Assembly: GCA_963691815.1 (NCBI GenBank)
Contig: OY829656.1
Coordinates: 2,086,537-2,150,536, forward strand
Length of the DNA stretch: 64,000 bases
Reading direction: 5' to 3'
DNA from: Echiichthys vipera
Taxonomy: Eukaryota; Chordata; Actinopteri; Perciformes; Trachinidae
The position numbers were made by a program, and so were the translations under genes. Shown here one piece after another: positions 33,402-44,990 of the stretch. The notes under the pieces are model-generated. The model was not told the DNA's origin. It did not search any database and worked only from the letters and a program-made list of their open reading frames with translations. Every line of letters starts with the position of its first letter. Position 1 is the first letter of the stretch.

Positions 33402-33884
33402 CATGGGTGTCAAAGTCAAGGCCCGGGGGCCGGATCTGGCCCTCGAATAAATGATCTTGGCCTCCGGGATGATATTTGATTAGTATTAGAACCGGCCCGC
33501 CCGCCACAGCCGCCTGCTGGCCTCCAATAATGGCTAAACGGAAGGTGGACGATGAGCACAGGGTGTTTGAAGCTCGGTGGGAGGCAGATCACATGTTCAC
33601 ACAGCTGTGCGTCTTTATCTTGATATTAAGGAACATGTTTTATTTTTGCGAATTTTCATTTTTGCTGTTTGCCTGTTGATAAATGTTTTCACGTGAAATC
33701 ACTGACGGAGCCGTACAAAAATATTGGATTATTTATTTAATTATTAAATAAAATACGGTACACTGTGTTGGTTCAACAGGTCATATGCATCATTTTAATA
33801 TGTTTTAAAAAACCAGTCCGGCCCTCGGCTTGTAGCAAATTTGTTTTTTTTGGCCCTCTGATGTATTTGACTTTGACATCCCTG
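33402..33884 (+). mobile_element. hAT element D2 (483 bp) with 8-bp target duplication
   Basis: Ends CATGGGTGTCAAAGTCAA and TTGACTTTGACATCCCTG. It is flanked by a perfect 8-bp duplication, CATTAAAC, at 33394-33401 and 33885-33892: the hallmark of hAT insertion. The interior keeps the first codons of a transposase and then AT-rich filler, so the element is an internal-deletion derivative. Confidence 0.9.
33530..33612 (+). pseudogene. N-terminal fragment of hAT transposase
   Basis: The ATG at 33530 opens MAKRKVDDEHRVFEARWEAD, followed by HMFTQL. From general knowledge this resembles the N-terminus of Charlie-type hAT transposases and host proteins derived from them, such as GTF2IRD2. The zinc finger and catalytic domain that should follow are absent. 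In copy D1 the same start codon is mutated. Confidence 0.6.
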
Positions 33885-33983
33885 CATTAAACAATATCAC
33901 ATTTTAAAAAAGACAGTCATGCTTTCCAACCCTGTCATGAAATATGAATGTGTGAAATTCACTGTCTATCGAGCTCTTGAGTC

Positions 33984-34118
33984 CGTAGCACCTAAATTAT
34001 GGAGCGCTGTGCGTGCACCCTTACGGTCTGTGGTTTCTGTGGACTTTTAAAAAGGCAGATAAAGACATTTCTGTTTCAGGTGGTTGACCCGTATCCACCA
34101 GGTCAACTAGAAGCCTAG
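33984..34118 (+). pseudogene. LINE ORF2 C-terminus, first part
   Basis: One frame reads VAPKLWSAVRAPLRSVVSVD, the A-P-x-L-W...LR pattern at the C-terminus of many fish non-LTR retrotransposon polyproteins. It is cut at 34118 by a DNA element, and its 3' tail resumes at 34564. Confidence 0.6.
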
Positions 34119-34560
34119 TGTTATGTCCCAAATGGCGCACTTACACCCTCAAATGGGGTTTTTTGAAGGTGGAAGAGCGTTCATGTCGGAAGTCAAGTTA
34201 ATGGTTGTGTACTCAAAACCGTCAAGTGTGGATCGACACTCAACGCCCTCAATCGCAGCCGTTTCGTCTACGTAGCGGAGGAGGCGGGACTTAATTCAAA
34301 CGGGAAAATGGCGGAATAACAGCCCGATGGAGCAGTAACGACTAGATTCACTTTATAAATGTAAAAGAGTTTTGCCGGTTTGCTGTTTCAGAAGAGTTGA
34401 TGTGAAAGCTTTTGGAAAATTAAACAGAAGAAGACTTACGATTGTCATTTCCGGTAAGTGCGTTGTAGCACATACAGGGGAGATGAGTGAACTGATCGTG
34501 TCCATACAGAGGGCGCCAATGTCAGTACACTCACTGCAGTGCGCCATTTGGGACGCATCA
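34119..34560. mobile_element. Inverted-repeat DNA element J, nested in LINE
   Basis: Left end contains GTCCCAAATGGCGCACT, right end AGTGCGCCATTTGGGACG: almost perfect inverted repeats. TAG lies on both sides (34116-34118 and 34561-34563), a likely 3-bp target duplication. It splits a LINE 3' end in two. A short frame (34372-34563) is not recognisable as transposase. Confidence 0.7.
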
Positions 34561-34563
34561 TAG

Positions 34564-34690
34564 GTCTTAATTGTATCTTGTGGGTATTTTCCCTTAATAT
34601 ATTGTGTTTTTCCTGTTTGTCCTGTATCTTGTTTCACACTCTTTGTGACTTTGCCTGTGAAAAGCGCTTTACAAATACGTTTTACTTACT
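34564..34690 (+). mobile_element. LINE 3' tail, second part
   Basis: Continuation of 33984-34118 after element J. It ends in GAAAAGCGCTTTACAAATAC, a common non-LTR tail motif in fish. Confidence 0.55.
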
Positions 34691-36110
34691 TTAATTTAAC
34701 TTTATTTGGGAAATAGGCCACAGAGTTAGTGAAGTGAGGCTCAACACGGATCACAAACGTGCAGCAGGATGTTACATGTTATTGAGTAGACACCAAATTA
34801 TATTAAGAAGACCCTCTGAAAGGTCTACAGACAAGGCAACAAGTAACAGCGTTGGATTTCTGTAAAACTAAAACTGTGTGTGTTTTCGATTGGCCTGTCA
34901 TCGCTGTGAAATGGAGCTAAGCGGAGGCGACCAGGACACCTGTGAGTGCACGCAGGAACAATAAAAATAGTCTTTAAGTACCTTCACTTTGCAGATCCTG
35001 TCTTCCAGCTCCTCTCCTCCACCTTCCTCTCACCTCAGCTTCTGCCTTTCTCTCCATGTGCCCTCGCGTCTCTGAGCAGAAATTACTCATCCGGAGCAGC
35101 CACCTACATTCGGAAAGCAGGGCGTCATGAAATGATTGTCTTCTTTTGATGGCATTGTTCATCCAGGATTTCTCTTCACAACAAAGAGTCCCTGGCGTTT
35201 TTTTTGTATTGATTGAGCCGGGGTCAGGTAGTTCATCTGAAAGCGATTTTAATTGCCTTTTTCAATCCTCCTTTGACTATCTCCAATTTCCCTTTAATTA
35301 TGATATACTAACCGCTAACTTTGACTGCCCTGAGAGGAGAGAAAGGTGTAAAAAAATTACACAAGACTGCTACAGAAAATCGAACTGAGTCACTTCCCCG
35401 TCTCGCCCGTGTGAGATGGCGCCATCAATAAAATTAGCTGTGAGACAGGCGAGGGACAGCCGAGCCAATTGGTGGGAAGATGTGATGAGCTGAAGTTACT
35501 GGTAGACTGCCAATCAGCGGGGAACTGGGTCGTCCTTTCCATTACAGAGACTTGAGTTATGTTTAACATTATAATTTAGCAGCTCAAATCAAGATAAATG
35601 CTTGGCACCACAGTGAAGAGGAAAAAGCAGAAGATGGAAGGAGAGAGACAGTGAAGTAAAGTCCCTTCAAAACACGTGAGGACAAAGATAAGGTTGGACA
35701 AACTTTATTGATCCCGCACCAGAGAAGTTCATGTTACGTCAGCTCAAGAGTTGAGGAAAACAACCAAGGAAAAGACACGTATGCACACGTATGAAGGTGA
35801 ATTAGTGTAAAAGAATCACAGAAGTATACAAAATGCCCTGAAAACACAGACAGGAGATCAGAGCTGCTCTCTGAGTTTAAAGGTACAGATGGAAATTAGC
35901 ATTCCTGCTAAATCTGTCATGTTTGCAGCTTATAGTTTTATACTGACGTTCATTAGCGTCCTCTGTCCCCATCAGATGAATAAATGAACAAATAAATAAA
36001 TAAAAGATCCCAAACTCTGCTGATCTGCTTCATCAGGGCTGTGTTGGTGTGATTTCATCAGATTTATGCAAATGACCCCGCAACTGTCATCAGATTTTGT
36101 TGTTAAATGT
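34691..36110. other. No supported gene; possible unique noncoding region
   Basis: A short retroposon-like piece lies at 35697-35725 (ACTTTATTGATCCCG). The rest, notably 35170-35400, has no match in the window. Confidence 0.3.
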
Positions 36111-36784
36111 TAAAGGTTGAATCTGGAGAATGATCAGAAAGGCTCCATCTAGTGTCTCAAGATCGTCGTCACAACAACAAAATATAAGTCCAGCAGTGGG
36201 TTGCCAGGTTGGTCAGACCCGGCCCAGTAGCTCCAGGAGACCGGAGTCTGTTTGAGCCTGTTTGAACCCGTCCCCTCCAGAAAATCACACCATAAAAACA
36301 AGGATTAGAGGAGTTTGAGTGACAGTTGGCGTTAGCCGTTAGCATTAGCCGTTCCAGCTTAGTGCAGATGAAAGTGATGTTAGCATCAAGGAGCAGCGTA
36401 GCCATGTGGGCGTGCGTTTGAATGGCGTTCCTCTCCTTTCTCTCAGTCCATGGAGTGAATGCTCGGCCTATAGTGACTCTGGTTGTTGCCCGTCTCTGCT
36501 CACTCAGCTGCTGGGACAAAGAACGCCCCCTTCACTGAGGCTCCCAAGCAGCTGCACGATTGGCTAACTCCATTTCACCCAGTGCCAGCCTACAGTAGCT
36601 GCACCCAACAACAGACAACCCTGGCAACCAGCAACGCCCAACGCTATTGGCTGCTACCATGGAAACACAACGGGACAGAAAGTCATTCTCAAACCTGTCA
36701 AAACTTTTTTTAAATTTTAATTCAGACTAAATATATTTTATAGAAAAGCAATACTTTCATTCTGTTCCCCTCAAAACGCCCCGT
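36111..36784 (+). mobile_element. Repeat family E, copy E4
   Basis: Starts TAAAGGTTGAATCTGGAGAA and follows E3 (reversed) to CAAAACGCCCCGTG, lacking only the last ~35 bp with the far terminal repeat. A truncated Harbinger copy (B4) starts about 15 bp later. Confidence 0.7.
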
Positions 36785-36799
36785 GGGTGGATTATTTTT

Positions 36800-37120
36800 G
36801 ACATTTAAAACAATGGCGGTGAAAGGTTCACGTTGGTGTGATGCGGAGGTGGAGTGTTTACTGCAGATTTGGTCGATGAAAAGATTCAAAAACAGTCGAC
36901 AAGACGCACAAAAACTCCGAGGTCTACGGAAAGATTTGGAAACAAAGCCACGCATCGCCATGACGTCATCAATGCGTGTGACGTGTTACGGCGTGATGAC
37001 GTATAGGCAGCAAGAAGCATTCTCCGAGGCCCAGGTAGTGTGAGTACAAACGGGCCTGGAGGGGGGGACAAGGACCCTAAAGCACGGGGCACGGGACGGA
37101 GGCACAGTGGGAGGGCGCCC
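36800..37120 (+). mobile_element. Harbinger-like element B4, left half missing
   Basis: Retains the part from GACATTTAAAACAATGGCGG to the right end (CACAGTGGGAGGGCGCCC). The first ~240 bp are gone, so the left terminal repeat is absent. Confidence 0.75.
36813..37043 (+). pseudogene. Myb/SANT-like fragment in B4
   Basis: 76 codons from MAVKGSRWCDAEVECLLQIW to a TGA, collinear with B7 and B3, with the same ancestral frame slips. Confidence 0.6.
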
Positions 37121-37794
37121 TGAGTCTCTGCCTTAAAGTCTAACTGCTTTATTAACAACTGTATCAGAAATCTTTGACCAAGTTAAGGTTGTTATTGCTC
37201 CTCAAGATCGGGCTATGGATCAACAGTAATGTGCTGTGTGGGTTGTCTGTCGAACTGCATCGATATCAGAACTTCCATCAGCACTGATCAAACATTATTC
37301 GGTATCAGTTAAGTTCTAGTTCTCCGCTGAGACCCAGCGACTCCCACACCAAAAACAAATCCCATTTACTTGAGTGTGCAGCCTGATCTCACAGGAAACT
37401 GGGGTTTCATACGGGATTCCATCCAACATCTTTAATGCACCTTTAAATTGGCTCATTTACAGTATTTTGTTTCTAAAGTGGCTTATTTAACAAAGCATAT
37501 TTCCTCCTGCCTAAGAAATAATTAAGTGTGAAATTTGATATTGTCTCGCTGTTTAAGGAGGACGGGAGAGATTCAGTCTGAATTAACTTTTACTGCTCCA
37601 GAGCTTTCACTGTCAGATACGGACTGCTCTTAATCTACTACCAAGTATGCGCGAAACATGGACAACAGAGAGTCTTTGATACACGGACAAGTTGAACCAA
37701 AATACAGTCGGTGGCGCCGGACAGTGCTATGAGAATCAGATGCCCGTTCCCACAGGCAGCACACAACAGGTGACTGTCCATGTTAGATGCGTTC
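37121..37794. other. No recognised feature
   Basis: No repeat match or exon seen. Confidence 0.35.
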
Positions 37795-38004
37795 TCATCC
37801 CATCTCATCTCATCTTCAGCCTCTTATCCGGGGTCGGGTCTCGGGGGCAGCAGCTTTAGCATGGGACCCCAAACTTCCCTTTCCTGGGCCACATTAACCA
37901 GCTCTAACTGGGGGATCCTGAGGCGTTCCCAGGCTAGTGTGGAGATCTAATCTCTCCACCTGGTCCTGGGTCTTCCCCGAGGCCTGGAACACCTCCCTAG
38001 GGAG
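37795..38004 (-). mobile_element. LINE H, copy H3 (tail), internally deleted
   Basis: Minus-strand copy of the LINE H 3' end with a GAGATGAGATGGGATG-type tail. Compared with H1 and H4 it lacks about 20 bp (the ACGTCCAGCTGGGAGGAGG block). Confidence 0.8.
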
Positions 38005-39028
38005 GAACTCACTACCTGAAAATACCCTGTTTGTTTCAGGCGATGGGCGGCGCCTGAACAGAGTGTGCAGGCTGCAGGACATTACGCGTATTGCACCGCG
38101 CTGATGGAGCTGGTTCCTAATTTGGTCCTAAACAGCCGAGTCTCTTGCCGTTCCTTGAATTTGTCAGATGTTTTTTTCGTTGGCGCGTAGCAACAGAGCT
38201 TTTTGACGTTTCTGTGTAGATCCCTCTTCTTCTTCACCTCCAGAGGTTTGTTTTATGCCTGATAGAAATATCTGGAACATGCACATTTGCTCTCGCTGAA
38301 CACCTGGGAATGATCGGCAGTATTCACACAAGGAATAAACAGTCTTTGTTCTCGGGAGCTGGCAGTGTAAACTTTGTTTGATGCCTGGTATGAATGATTA
38401 AGGCATTTGCGTTCTCACATACGGGTCATGTCTAGATAATCCCAGGTTTGCAGTGCATGTGTGAAAGGGGCTTTGTTGTGTCTGCCCGTCCAAAACTTTG
38501 GTCCTCAGCGATACAACCGGACACACACCAGATTCCATGTTGTTCCTTAGGAACATTCAGGAATCCCAGGACAAGGCGAATTCATTTCTAAAGCACATTT
38601 CAGCAACAGGGCAATCCAAAGTGCTTTACATAAAACATTAAAAGGACATTTAAATGCAATTAAAAGCATCCATTAAAAGAGCCAGGAGAATAGAAAATAA
38701 GCTTAAATTGGGGACCACTCTGGATTATCTTGTTGTGATCTAAGAAGTGAAGGATCATGGGAGTCTATCAAAACTTATTAATTAAGGTGAATTAAACTAA
38801 AGACGTTCTAAGAGCAGTTCCTACTTCTGGATACCTGAATTTGCATATTAACGATAGTGAGACGGATCAGGTAGCAGCGCTAAAATAAAAAAATACATAT
38901 TTCTTTTTAGCAGCTGTGAACTACTAACCATATATGATTGATGTTGTTGTCTGGTCTCACTTAGGTTTGTAAAACATGAACAAATCCATTCAGAGAATAA
39001 GAACCAGATGACGTTTCATGAAACATTA
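38005..39028. other. Mostly unassigned; weak family I and LINE-type tail similarities
   Basis: 38104-38320 shows loose similarity to 4490-4720 (family I neighbourhood). 38572-38650 (CAAAGTGCTTTACATAAAAC) resembles a fish LINE/SINE end on the minus strand. Confidence 0.3.
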
Positions 39029-39036
39029 GTTGTAAC

Positions 39037-39421
39037 TAGGGACGCTCGATATTGGCTTTTCTGCCGATATCAGATATTCTGATATTGTCCAACCCTTAAT
39101 TTCCGATACTGATATCCCCCGATACCGGTATATGCTGTTACTGTTAGTAGGTGACACTTGGAAATACTTCCAAACCACGAACATCTCATGCACCGGGCGA
39201 GGAAGCTTGTTAGCCACGGTTAGCAACCTACGAGTCTAGCGTGTTGTTGTTGTTATACGTCATCAAACACGCGCCTGTAAACGTCCCATGTTGCATTCAT
39301 GCAGACTCGGAAATGCTGAAGCCTACAGAACTAACATCGGTTGTAAAAACCCGATTCCCAAAATTCTTGATACTACATTTTTAACTCAATATCGGCCCTC
39401 CAATATTATCGGACATCCCTA
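39037..39421. mobile_element. hAT element (385 bp) with perfect 8-bp target duplication
   Basis: Ends TAGGGACGCTCGATATTGG and CCAATATTATCGGACATCCCTA-like inverted repeat. It is flanked by GTTGTAAC at 39029-39036 and 39422-39429. The subterminal regions are rich in GATATC-type words. It has no transposase frame; non-autonomous. Confidence 0.85.
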
Positions 39422-39761
39422 GTTGTAACTGTTGACCCCACTAGACGGCCATCTTGGTTTAAAAAAAAAAAAAAATCAGTGTGTTTTCAACCCTTTGTTG
39501 ACCAGAGAGCTCCGTCTTCTGGTCTCAGAAAATAAATACAATGCTTCATGAAGTTTCATTTGCTCATCCCTAGTTAATACGCCTTCTCTGGGGATACAAA
39601 GGTCAAGGGTTCAAATCCTGAGGTGGCCGAGTCCTTCCGCAAATCCCCTCGCTGTGGGACATATAAAAGGATTATCTTATTGCTCTTCAGTGGTGCAAAG
39701 TACACCTGCAGCAAATGTTCCTAAATAACATTTAAGCACCTCTTAAAATCTGAAATAGCCT

Positions 39762-40023
39762 TTAAAGATGCTCTGTTGTGCTAGTTTTCAGGGTCATATT
39801 TGTATTTTTCAGGTCAACTAAAATAGGGTTACATGCTTTGCTCTATTATATTTCTCATAATGTCCATTGCTGCAGCACCTCTGTGTGGCAGAGCACAGCC
39901 GACCCAGACGGTGGGCAGGGCTCACGTCTAAATGCAAGGACTTCATTATTTAACACATTATAAAACATTCTCACTACATTTATAGGTCAGAAAAGACAGA
40001 AGAGCATAGCAGGTCCTCTTTAA
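39762..40023. mobile_element. piggyBac-like MITE
   Basis: TTAA at both edges (39762-39765 and 40020-40023), with imperfect inverted ends TTTAAAGATGCTCTGTTGTG and CATAGCAGGTCCTCTTTAAA. TTAA targets are typical of piggyBac. The terminal match is partial, so the call is tentative. Confidence 0.45.
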
Positions 40024-41136
40024 ACAGAAAACAGGGGCTCCCATTGGTTGTTAGTGTGTTCCAAAACAACTCATTTGACCATTACAGTGACAGTGTCTGT
40101 GGAAAAGTAATGGATTGTTGGTAGATTAGATGTGAACAGTGTCAGCCAGACTTGTATATTTGTATCCAGAGCCCCTCCCTCTGAGATTTATCAGGACTAC
40201 GCACGGCATGTAAAGCATCTGAATAAACGAGCATGCTCTTGTGCTGAAGACTGTCTTGCATCATGGTGCCTTCACATGCACACAGAGCAGTGTGTAACCC
40301 TTTTCATAAGAGGCTGGAGTGTTACATACATGCAGTGTGTGTTGTATGTTGACTTGAAGCAGCAGCAGAAGCAGCAGACCGGCTAGGGATGACCAGCACT
40401 TTCGGCTCAAACTGGCTATCCCACACTGCCATCTGTGGGTCAGGGAGTGAACACCAGCCCAATCAAAACTTAAGCCTTGCCCTTACATAAGTGATCTATA
40501 AACCAACAGAGTGAGTGGCTGCCTTGCAATAAGCAATCTGAGATGATGCTCAGCTGTGGATCCCACCGGGGAGGCAGAGCCAGCTCGACCCGCTGCGCTG
40601 ATTTACATGTGACCCACATCAGTGCACCAGTTCTGTGCTTCCGACAGATCGAGGGGGAGTGAAAGAAAGAGAGACACGGAGGCTGCCATTTTATGCATCA
40701 TCCCATCCTTTTTCTGCCTCAAAACAAGCGCACACACGTACAGTAATGCTGCCTCTCTGTGAAGCAGTGAACCCAATCCCATCTGTTCAAGGAGGATACA
40801 TTCTGGCACGGGGAATTTATCTGCAGCCAAGATTTATTTACTGGAAACAACTTTGGGTTTTCTTTCCAGAGCAGCCTGTCTCTTTCTTCTTCTTCTTCTC
40901 ACTCCTCCCTCCTGCCACCCACCCCCACCTACCGATCCCCGCTGCGCGTGTTGTCCTGCAGGTTCTGTGCTAGCTCGGCCAGGTCGATAGCCTCTAATGA
41001 AAGGCACCTTTTATGAAGGTGTCAGCTGCTTTCCCCCACAGGAGCAAACAGCTCTAATTGGAAGTAATGGTTATTGGCCTGGCTATTGATTTATTGAGCT
41101 GGTGATTAGTGCACTGTATCAGCACCCACGGAGAAG
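40024..41136. other. No supported gene
   Basis: No repeat match in the window; a TTC run lies at about 40884-40898. Possibly unique noncoding sequence upstream of the minisatellite. Confidence 0.35.
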
Positions 41137-42975
41137 GGGAGGGACGGAGGAGAGGAGGCAAAGACGGTGGGAGGGAGAGAAAGTGCAAAAGATGGAAGGC
41201 AGGAGTAAAGGAGGCGAAGAGGGTGGGAGGGAGAGAAAGTGCAAAAGATGGGAGGCAGGAGTAGAGGAGGCAAAGAGGGTGGGAGGGAGAGAAAGTGCAA
41301 GAGATGGAAGGCAGGAGTAGAGGATGCAAAGACGGTGGGAGGGAGAGAAAGTGCAAAAGATGGGAGGCAGGAGTAGAGGAGGCAAAGAGGGTGGGAGGGA
41401 GAGAAAGTGCAAAAGATGGAGGGCAGGAGTAGAGGACGCAAAGAGGGTGGGAGGGAGGGAAAGTGCAAAAGATGGAGGGCAGGAGTAGAGGAGGCAAAGA
41501 GGGTGGGAGGGAGAGAAAGTGCAAAAGATGGGAGGCAGGAGTAGAGGACGCAAAGAGGGTGGGAGGGAGAGAAAGTGCAAAAGATGGGAGGCAGGAGTAG
41601 AGGAGGCAAAGAGGGTGGGAGGGAGAGAAAGTGCAAAAGATGAGGGTGGGAGGGAGAGAAAGTGCAAAAGATGGAAGGCAGGAGTAGAGGACGCAAAGAG
41701 GGTGGGAGGGAGAGAAAGTGCAAAAGATGGACGGCAGGAGTAGAGGAGGCAAAGAGGGTAGGAGGGAGAGAAAGTGCAAAAGATGGAAGGCAGGAGTAGA
41801 GGAGGCAAAGAGGATGGGAGGGAGAGAAAGTGCAAAAGATGGAAGGCAGGAGTAGAGGAGGCAAAGAGGGTGGGAGGGAGAGAAAGTGCAAAAGATGGAC
41901 GGCAGGAGTAGAGGAGGCAAAGAGGGTGGGAGGGAGAGAAAGTGCAAAAGATGGAAGGCAGGAGTAGAGGAGGCAAAGAGGGTGGGAGGGAGAGAAAGTG
42001 CAAAAGATGGAAGGCAGGAGTAGAGGAGGCAAAGAGGATGGGAGGGAGAGAAAGTGCAAAAGATGGAAGGCAGGAGTAGAGGAGGCAAAGAGGATGGGAG
42101 GGAGAGAAAGTGCAAAAGATGGAAGGCAGGAGGAGGGTGCAAAGACGGTGGGAGGGAGAGAAAGTGCAAAAGATGGAAGGCAGGAGTAGAGGAGGCAAAG
42201 ACGGTGGGAGGGAGAGAAAGTGCAAAAGATGGAAGGCAGGAGTAGAGGAGGCAAAGAGGGTGGGAGGGAGAGAAAGTGCAAAAGATGGAAGGCAGGAGTA
42301 GAGGAGGCAAAGAGGATGGGAGGGAGAGAAAGTGCAAAAGATGGAAGGCAGGAGGAGGGTGCAAAGACGGTGGGAGGGAGAGAAAGTGCAAAAGATGGAA
42401 GGCAGGAGTAGAGGAGGCAAAGACGGTGGGAGGGAGAGAAAGTGCAAAAGATGGAAGGCAGGAGTAGAGGAGGCAAAGAGGGTGGGAGGGAGAGAAAGTG
42501 CAAAAGATGGAAGGCAGGAGTAGAGGAGGCAAAGAGGATGGGAGGGAGAGAAAGTGCAAAAGATGGAAGGCAGGAGTAGAGGATGCAAAGACGGTGCGAG
42601 GGAGAGAAAGTGCAAAAGATGGAAGGCAGGAGTAGAGGATGCAAAGACGGTGGGAGGGAGAGAAAGTGCAAAAGATGGAAGGCAGGAGTAGAGGAGGCAA
42701 AGAGGGTGGGAGGGAGAGAAAGTGCAAAAGATGGAAGGCAGGAGTAGAGGAGGCAAAGAGGATGGGAGGGAGAGAAAGTGCAAAAGATGGAAGGCAGGAG
42801 TAGAGGAGGCAAAGAGGATGGGAGGGAGAGAAAGTGCAAAAGATGGAAGGCAGGAGGAGGGTGCAAAGACGGTGGGAGGGAGAGAAAGTGCAAAAGATGG
42901 AAGGCAGGAGAAGAGGAGGCAAAGAGGGTGGGAGGGAGAGAAAGTGCAAAAGATGGAAGGCAGGAGTAGAGGAGG
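41137..42975. repeat. 56-bp minisatellite, about 33 units
   Basis: Unit: GGGAGGGAGAGAAAGTGCAA, AAGATGGAAGGCAGGAGTAG, AGGAGGCAAAGAGGGT. Variants (ACGGT, GATGGG, shortened GGAGGAGGGTGC) recur in order, giving a four-unit higher-order repeat of 222 bp at 42110-42331 and 42332-42553. One unit near 41640 is shortened. Since 3 x 56 = 168, all three minus-strand frames stay open for 595-714 codons; these are not genes. Confidence 0.98.
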
Positions 42976-43527
42976 CTGTTGAGAGGTGTGTTCGGAGGTA
43001 GAGGGATGATGTTTGTGTCGTTGGGGATGAGCCAAGTTGAGCGAACATGAATTGCGTCTTAACTCGATGTTTCTTTTCTCTGTATTTGAATTTGACTAAT
43101 GTGTTTGATTGATGAGCATTCGTTTTCTTTCTCTGCGTCTCGTCCTTTTGACATGTCGTCGTGCTGCCTAAATAAATCCTGCCTCCCTGCGTCTTCATAC
43201 CCTAGATAAGACAACCTCGTTTATTGTTCCCCCATGAATCAAGTCAAGTCTGTTTTTATTCATACAATCCAATATCACCCATCTCAAATCTGCTTAGCTT
43301 TACAATTTATCAGCCAGGTCTCATTCCCAGGGCGTCAAATGATGCCATTATGTCACAGACTTCCTCTCTTGATACGAGCCTGGTCGCCAGAAAATATGTT
43401 GGCATTGTATGGTTCAGCACAGAAACGTTGATATGAAATGTTTTTTATGTCTTTCAACTGACAGCAAGCGCTCCAGAAGTCAGATGACGTAGAAAAGCGG
43501 ACCTCAAGCTTTCCCCCAGGAGACCAC
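42976..43527. other. No firm feature; possible retroposon tails
   Basis: 43245-43310 (TCAAGTCTGTTTTTATTCAT) resembles a LINE/SINE end on the minus strand. No gene. Confidence 0.3.
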
Positions 43528-43574
43528 GGTTACTAACCTGATGCCAGATGGATTGATTCTCATTCATTGTCTCA

Positions 43575-44042
43575 GCATATCAATCTGGGAACTCTCGTTT
43601 GGAGATCTTTAGGGAAGGGGCGAAAATCCTGGTCGCTGATTGGATAAACCATTAGATCAACAAAGCGTGTGATGTACTAACAGCGTGGAGGCAAAGCTCA
43701 GAAAGGAAACATGTGGGTAAAGGAGATTTTCCCTTTGTGTTTAACGTGAATTTACGGATCAAAGGCCCAATTTCAGGAGCCCGGTCCATATTCAACAGAA
43801 GGATCCAGAGAACAAAGAGTTAGTGAGCGGCTTGCTCCATAGCTGCTCATCTCATCCGTGGAAGCCTCCATGTTGTTTACACTCAACAGTCTCTTCTGTT
43901 TCACGTAAATCCACCTCTAAACCAACGCTGGTTGGTTCGGTCGCTGGTCGAACTTCTCCAAATATTCTCTGCTGCACGTTACCAAACTGATCTGAGAGTA
44001 AAATACAACGGAGCTCAGAGATCAGGGTGGACTCACGAGGCT
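43575..44042 (+). repeat. Dispersed repeat family I, copy 2
   Basis: Matches 4700-5204, including the long block around AACGTGAATTTACGGATCAA. It lacks ~35 bp near TCTGTCTATCACCAACACAC that are present in copy 1. Confidence 0.7.
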
Positions 44043-44129
44043 ACGAGGTTACAGCCTAAACCACAATCTTTTCCAGAACCTAGCCAAGTAGTTTGTGTTC
44101 CTAAACGTCATGACACATTGTGTTCCCGG

Positions 44130-44352
44130 TCAAGACAGATGTGCGTCCTCCACAGAGCTGGGTCTGTCTGACGTTCCTGTCTGTTATAGTGAAGGTTTTC
44201 GTCTCCACCGTACTCTACGGGGGAATTGTTGGGTCTCTGTAAAACATAAATAAGTCATAGAGTGTGGTCTTTACCTAGTCTGTAAAGTGTCCTGAGATAA
44301 CTTCTGTTATGATTTGGCACGAAAAATAAAATTTAATTGAATCGAATTGAAT
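44130..44352 (+). mobile_element. LINE-type tail, copy C3
   Basis: The most complete copy of this repeat: from CAGATGTGCGTCCTCCACAG through TACTCTACGGGGGAATTG to TCCTGAGATAACTTCTGTTA and a TTGAAT-type tail. Confidence 0.7.
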
Positions 44353-44781
44353 TAAACCTAAGTAACATTAATAGTTTTTGCTTGAATAACCGATGTTAAC
44401 CACATGTTTAAAACTGCCATCAAAGAGCATCAAAGAGCATCAAAGAGCGTCGGTATGGGATGAGTAGGGAATGAGAACGGGTTGCAGAGATTCAGAAACA
44501 TTGCGATTCAACGTATCTGTGGTTTGCAGAAATGTACACCAACATCTTTTTGGACGACTGTGTTGTTGAATCCAACCCACATCCTTGAGAGTTGGTTTCA
44601 AAGTAGTTTTGTTGCCTACAACTAACCACGTAATTCAGTTTGAGTTCACAATGTTAACCACGCGGTCCCTGTGTTTAAAATAGCGACCGTAGTGGAGCGT
44701 AACCGTTTAACACCAGGGCTACCCAGTGCATTGTCAAGTGGCCGCAAGGGGTGGCGACAAACGGCCGTATGTATCTGATTC
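44353..44781. other. No recognised feature
   Basis: Contains a short triplicated AGCATCAAAG word at about 44421-44450. Confidence 0.4.
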
Positions 44782-44789
44782 ATATAGAT

Positions 44790-44990
44790 CATGGGTGTCA
44801 AAGTGTACCAGTAAAGGGCCGTGTGGCTGCAGGTTTTCATTCCAACCAATCAAAAACACACCTGGTCCAACAAATCAACTGTATGAAGGCAGTTCAGGTG
44901 ATCGAGTTAGTCGAGTCAGGTGTGTTCTTGCTTGGTTGGACTGAAACTTGCAGCAACACGGCTCTTTACTAGATCAATTTGACACCCCTG
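44790..44990. mobile_element. hAT-type MITE (201 bp)
   Basis: Ends CATGGGTGTCAAAGTGTACC and ATCAATTTGACACCCCTG are inverted repeats of the CA..GGTGTCAAA type. Flanks ATATAGAT (44782-44789) and ATATACAT (44991-44998) form an 8-bp duplication with one change. The interior is partly palindromic (GCAGGTTTTCATTCCAACCA / TTGGTTGGACTGAAACTTGC). Confidence 0.8.

Noticed and set aside
41054..43198. Minus-strand frame of 714 codons (and overlapping frames of 638 and 595)
   Set aside because: They are translations of the 56-bp minisatellite in its three frames. Composition is periodic, and no domain is present outside the repeat.
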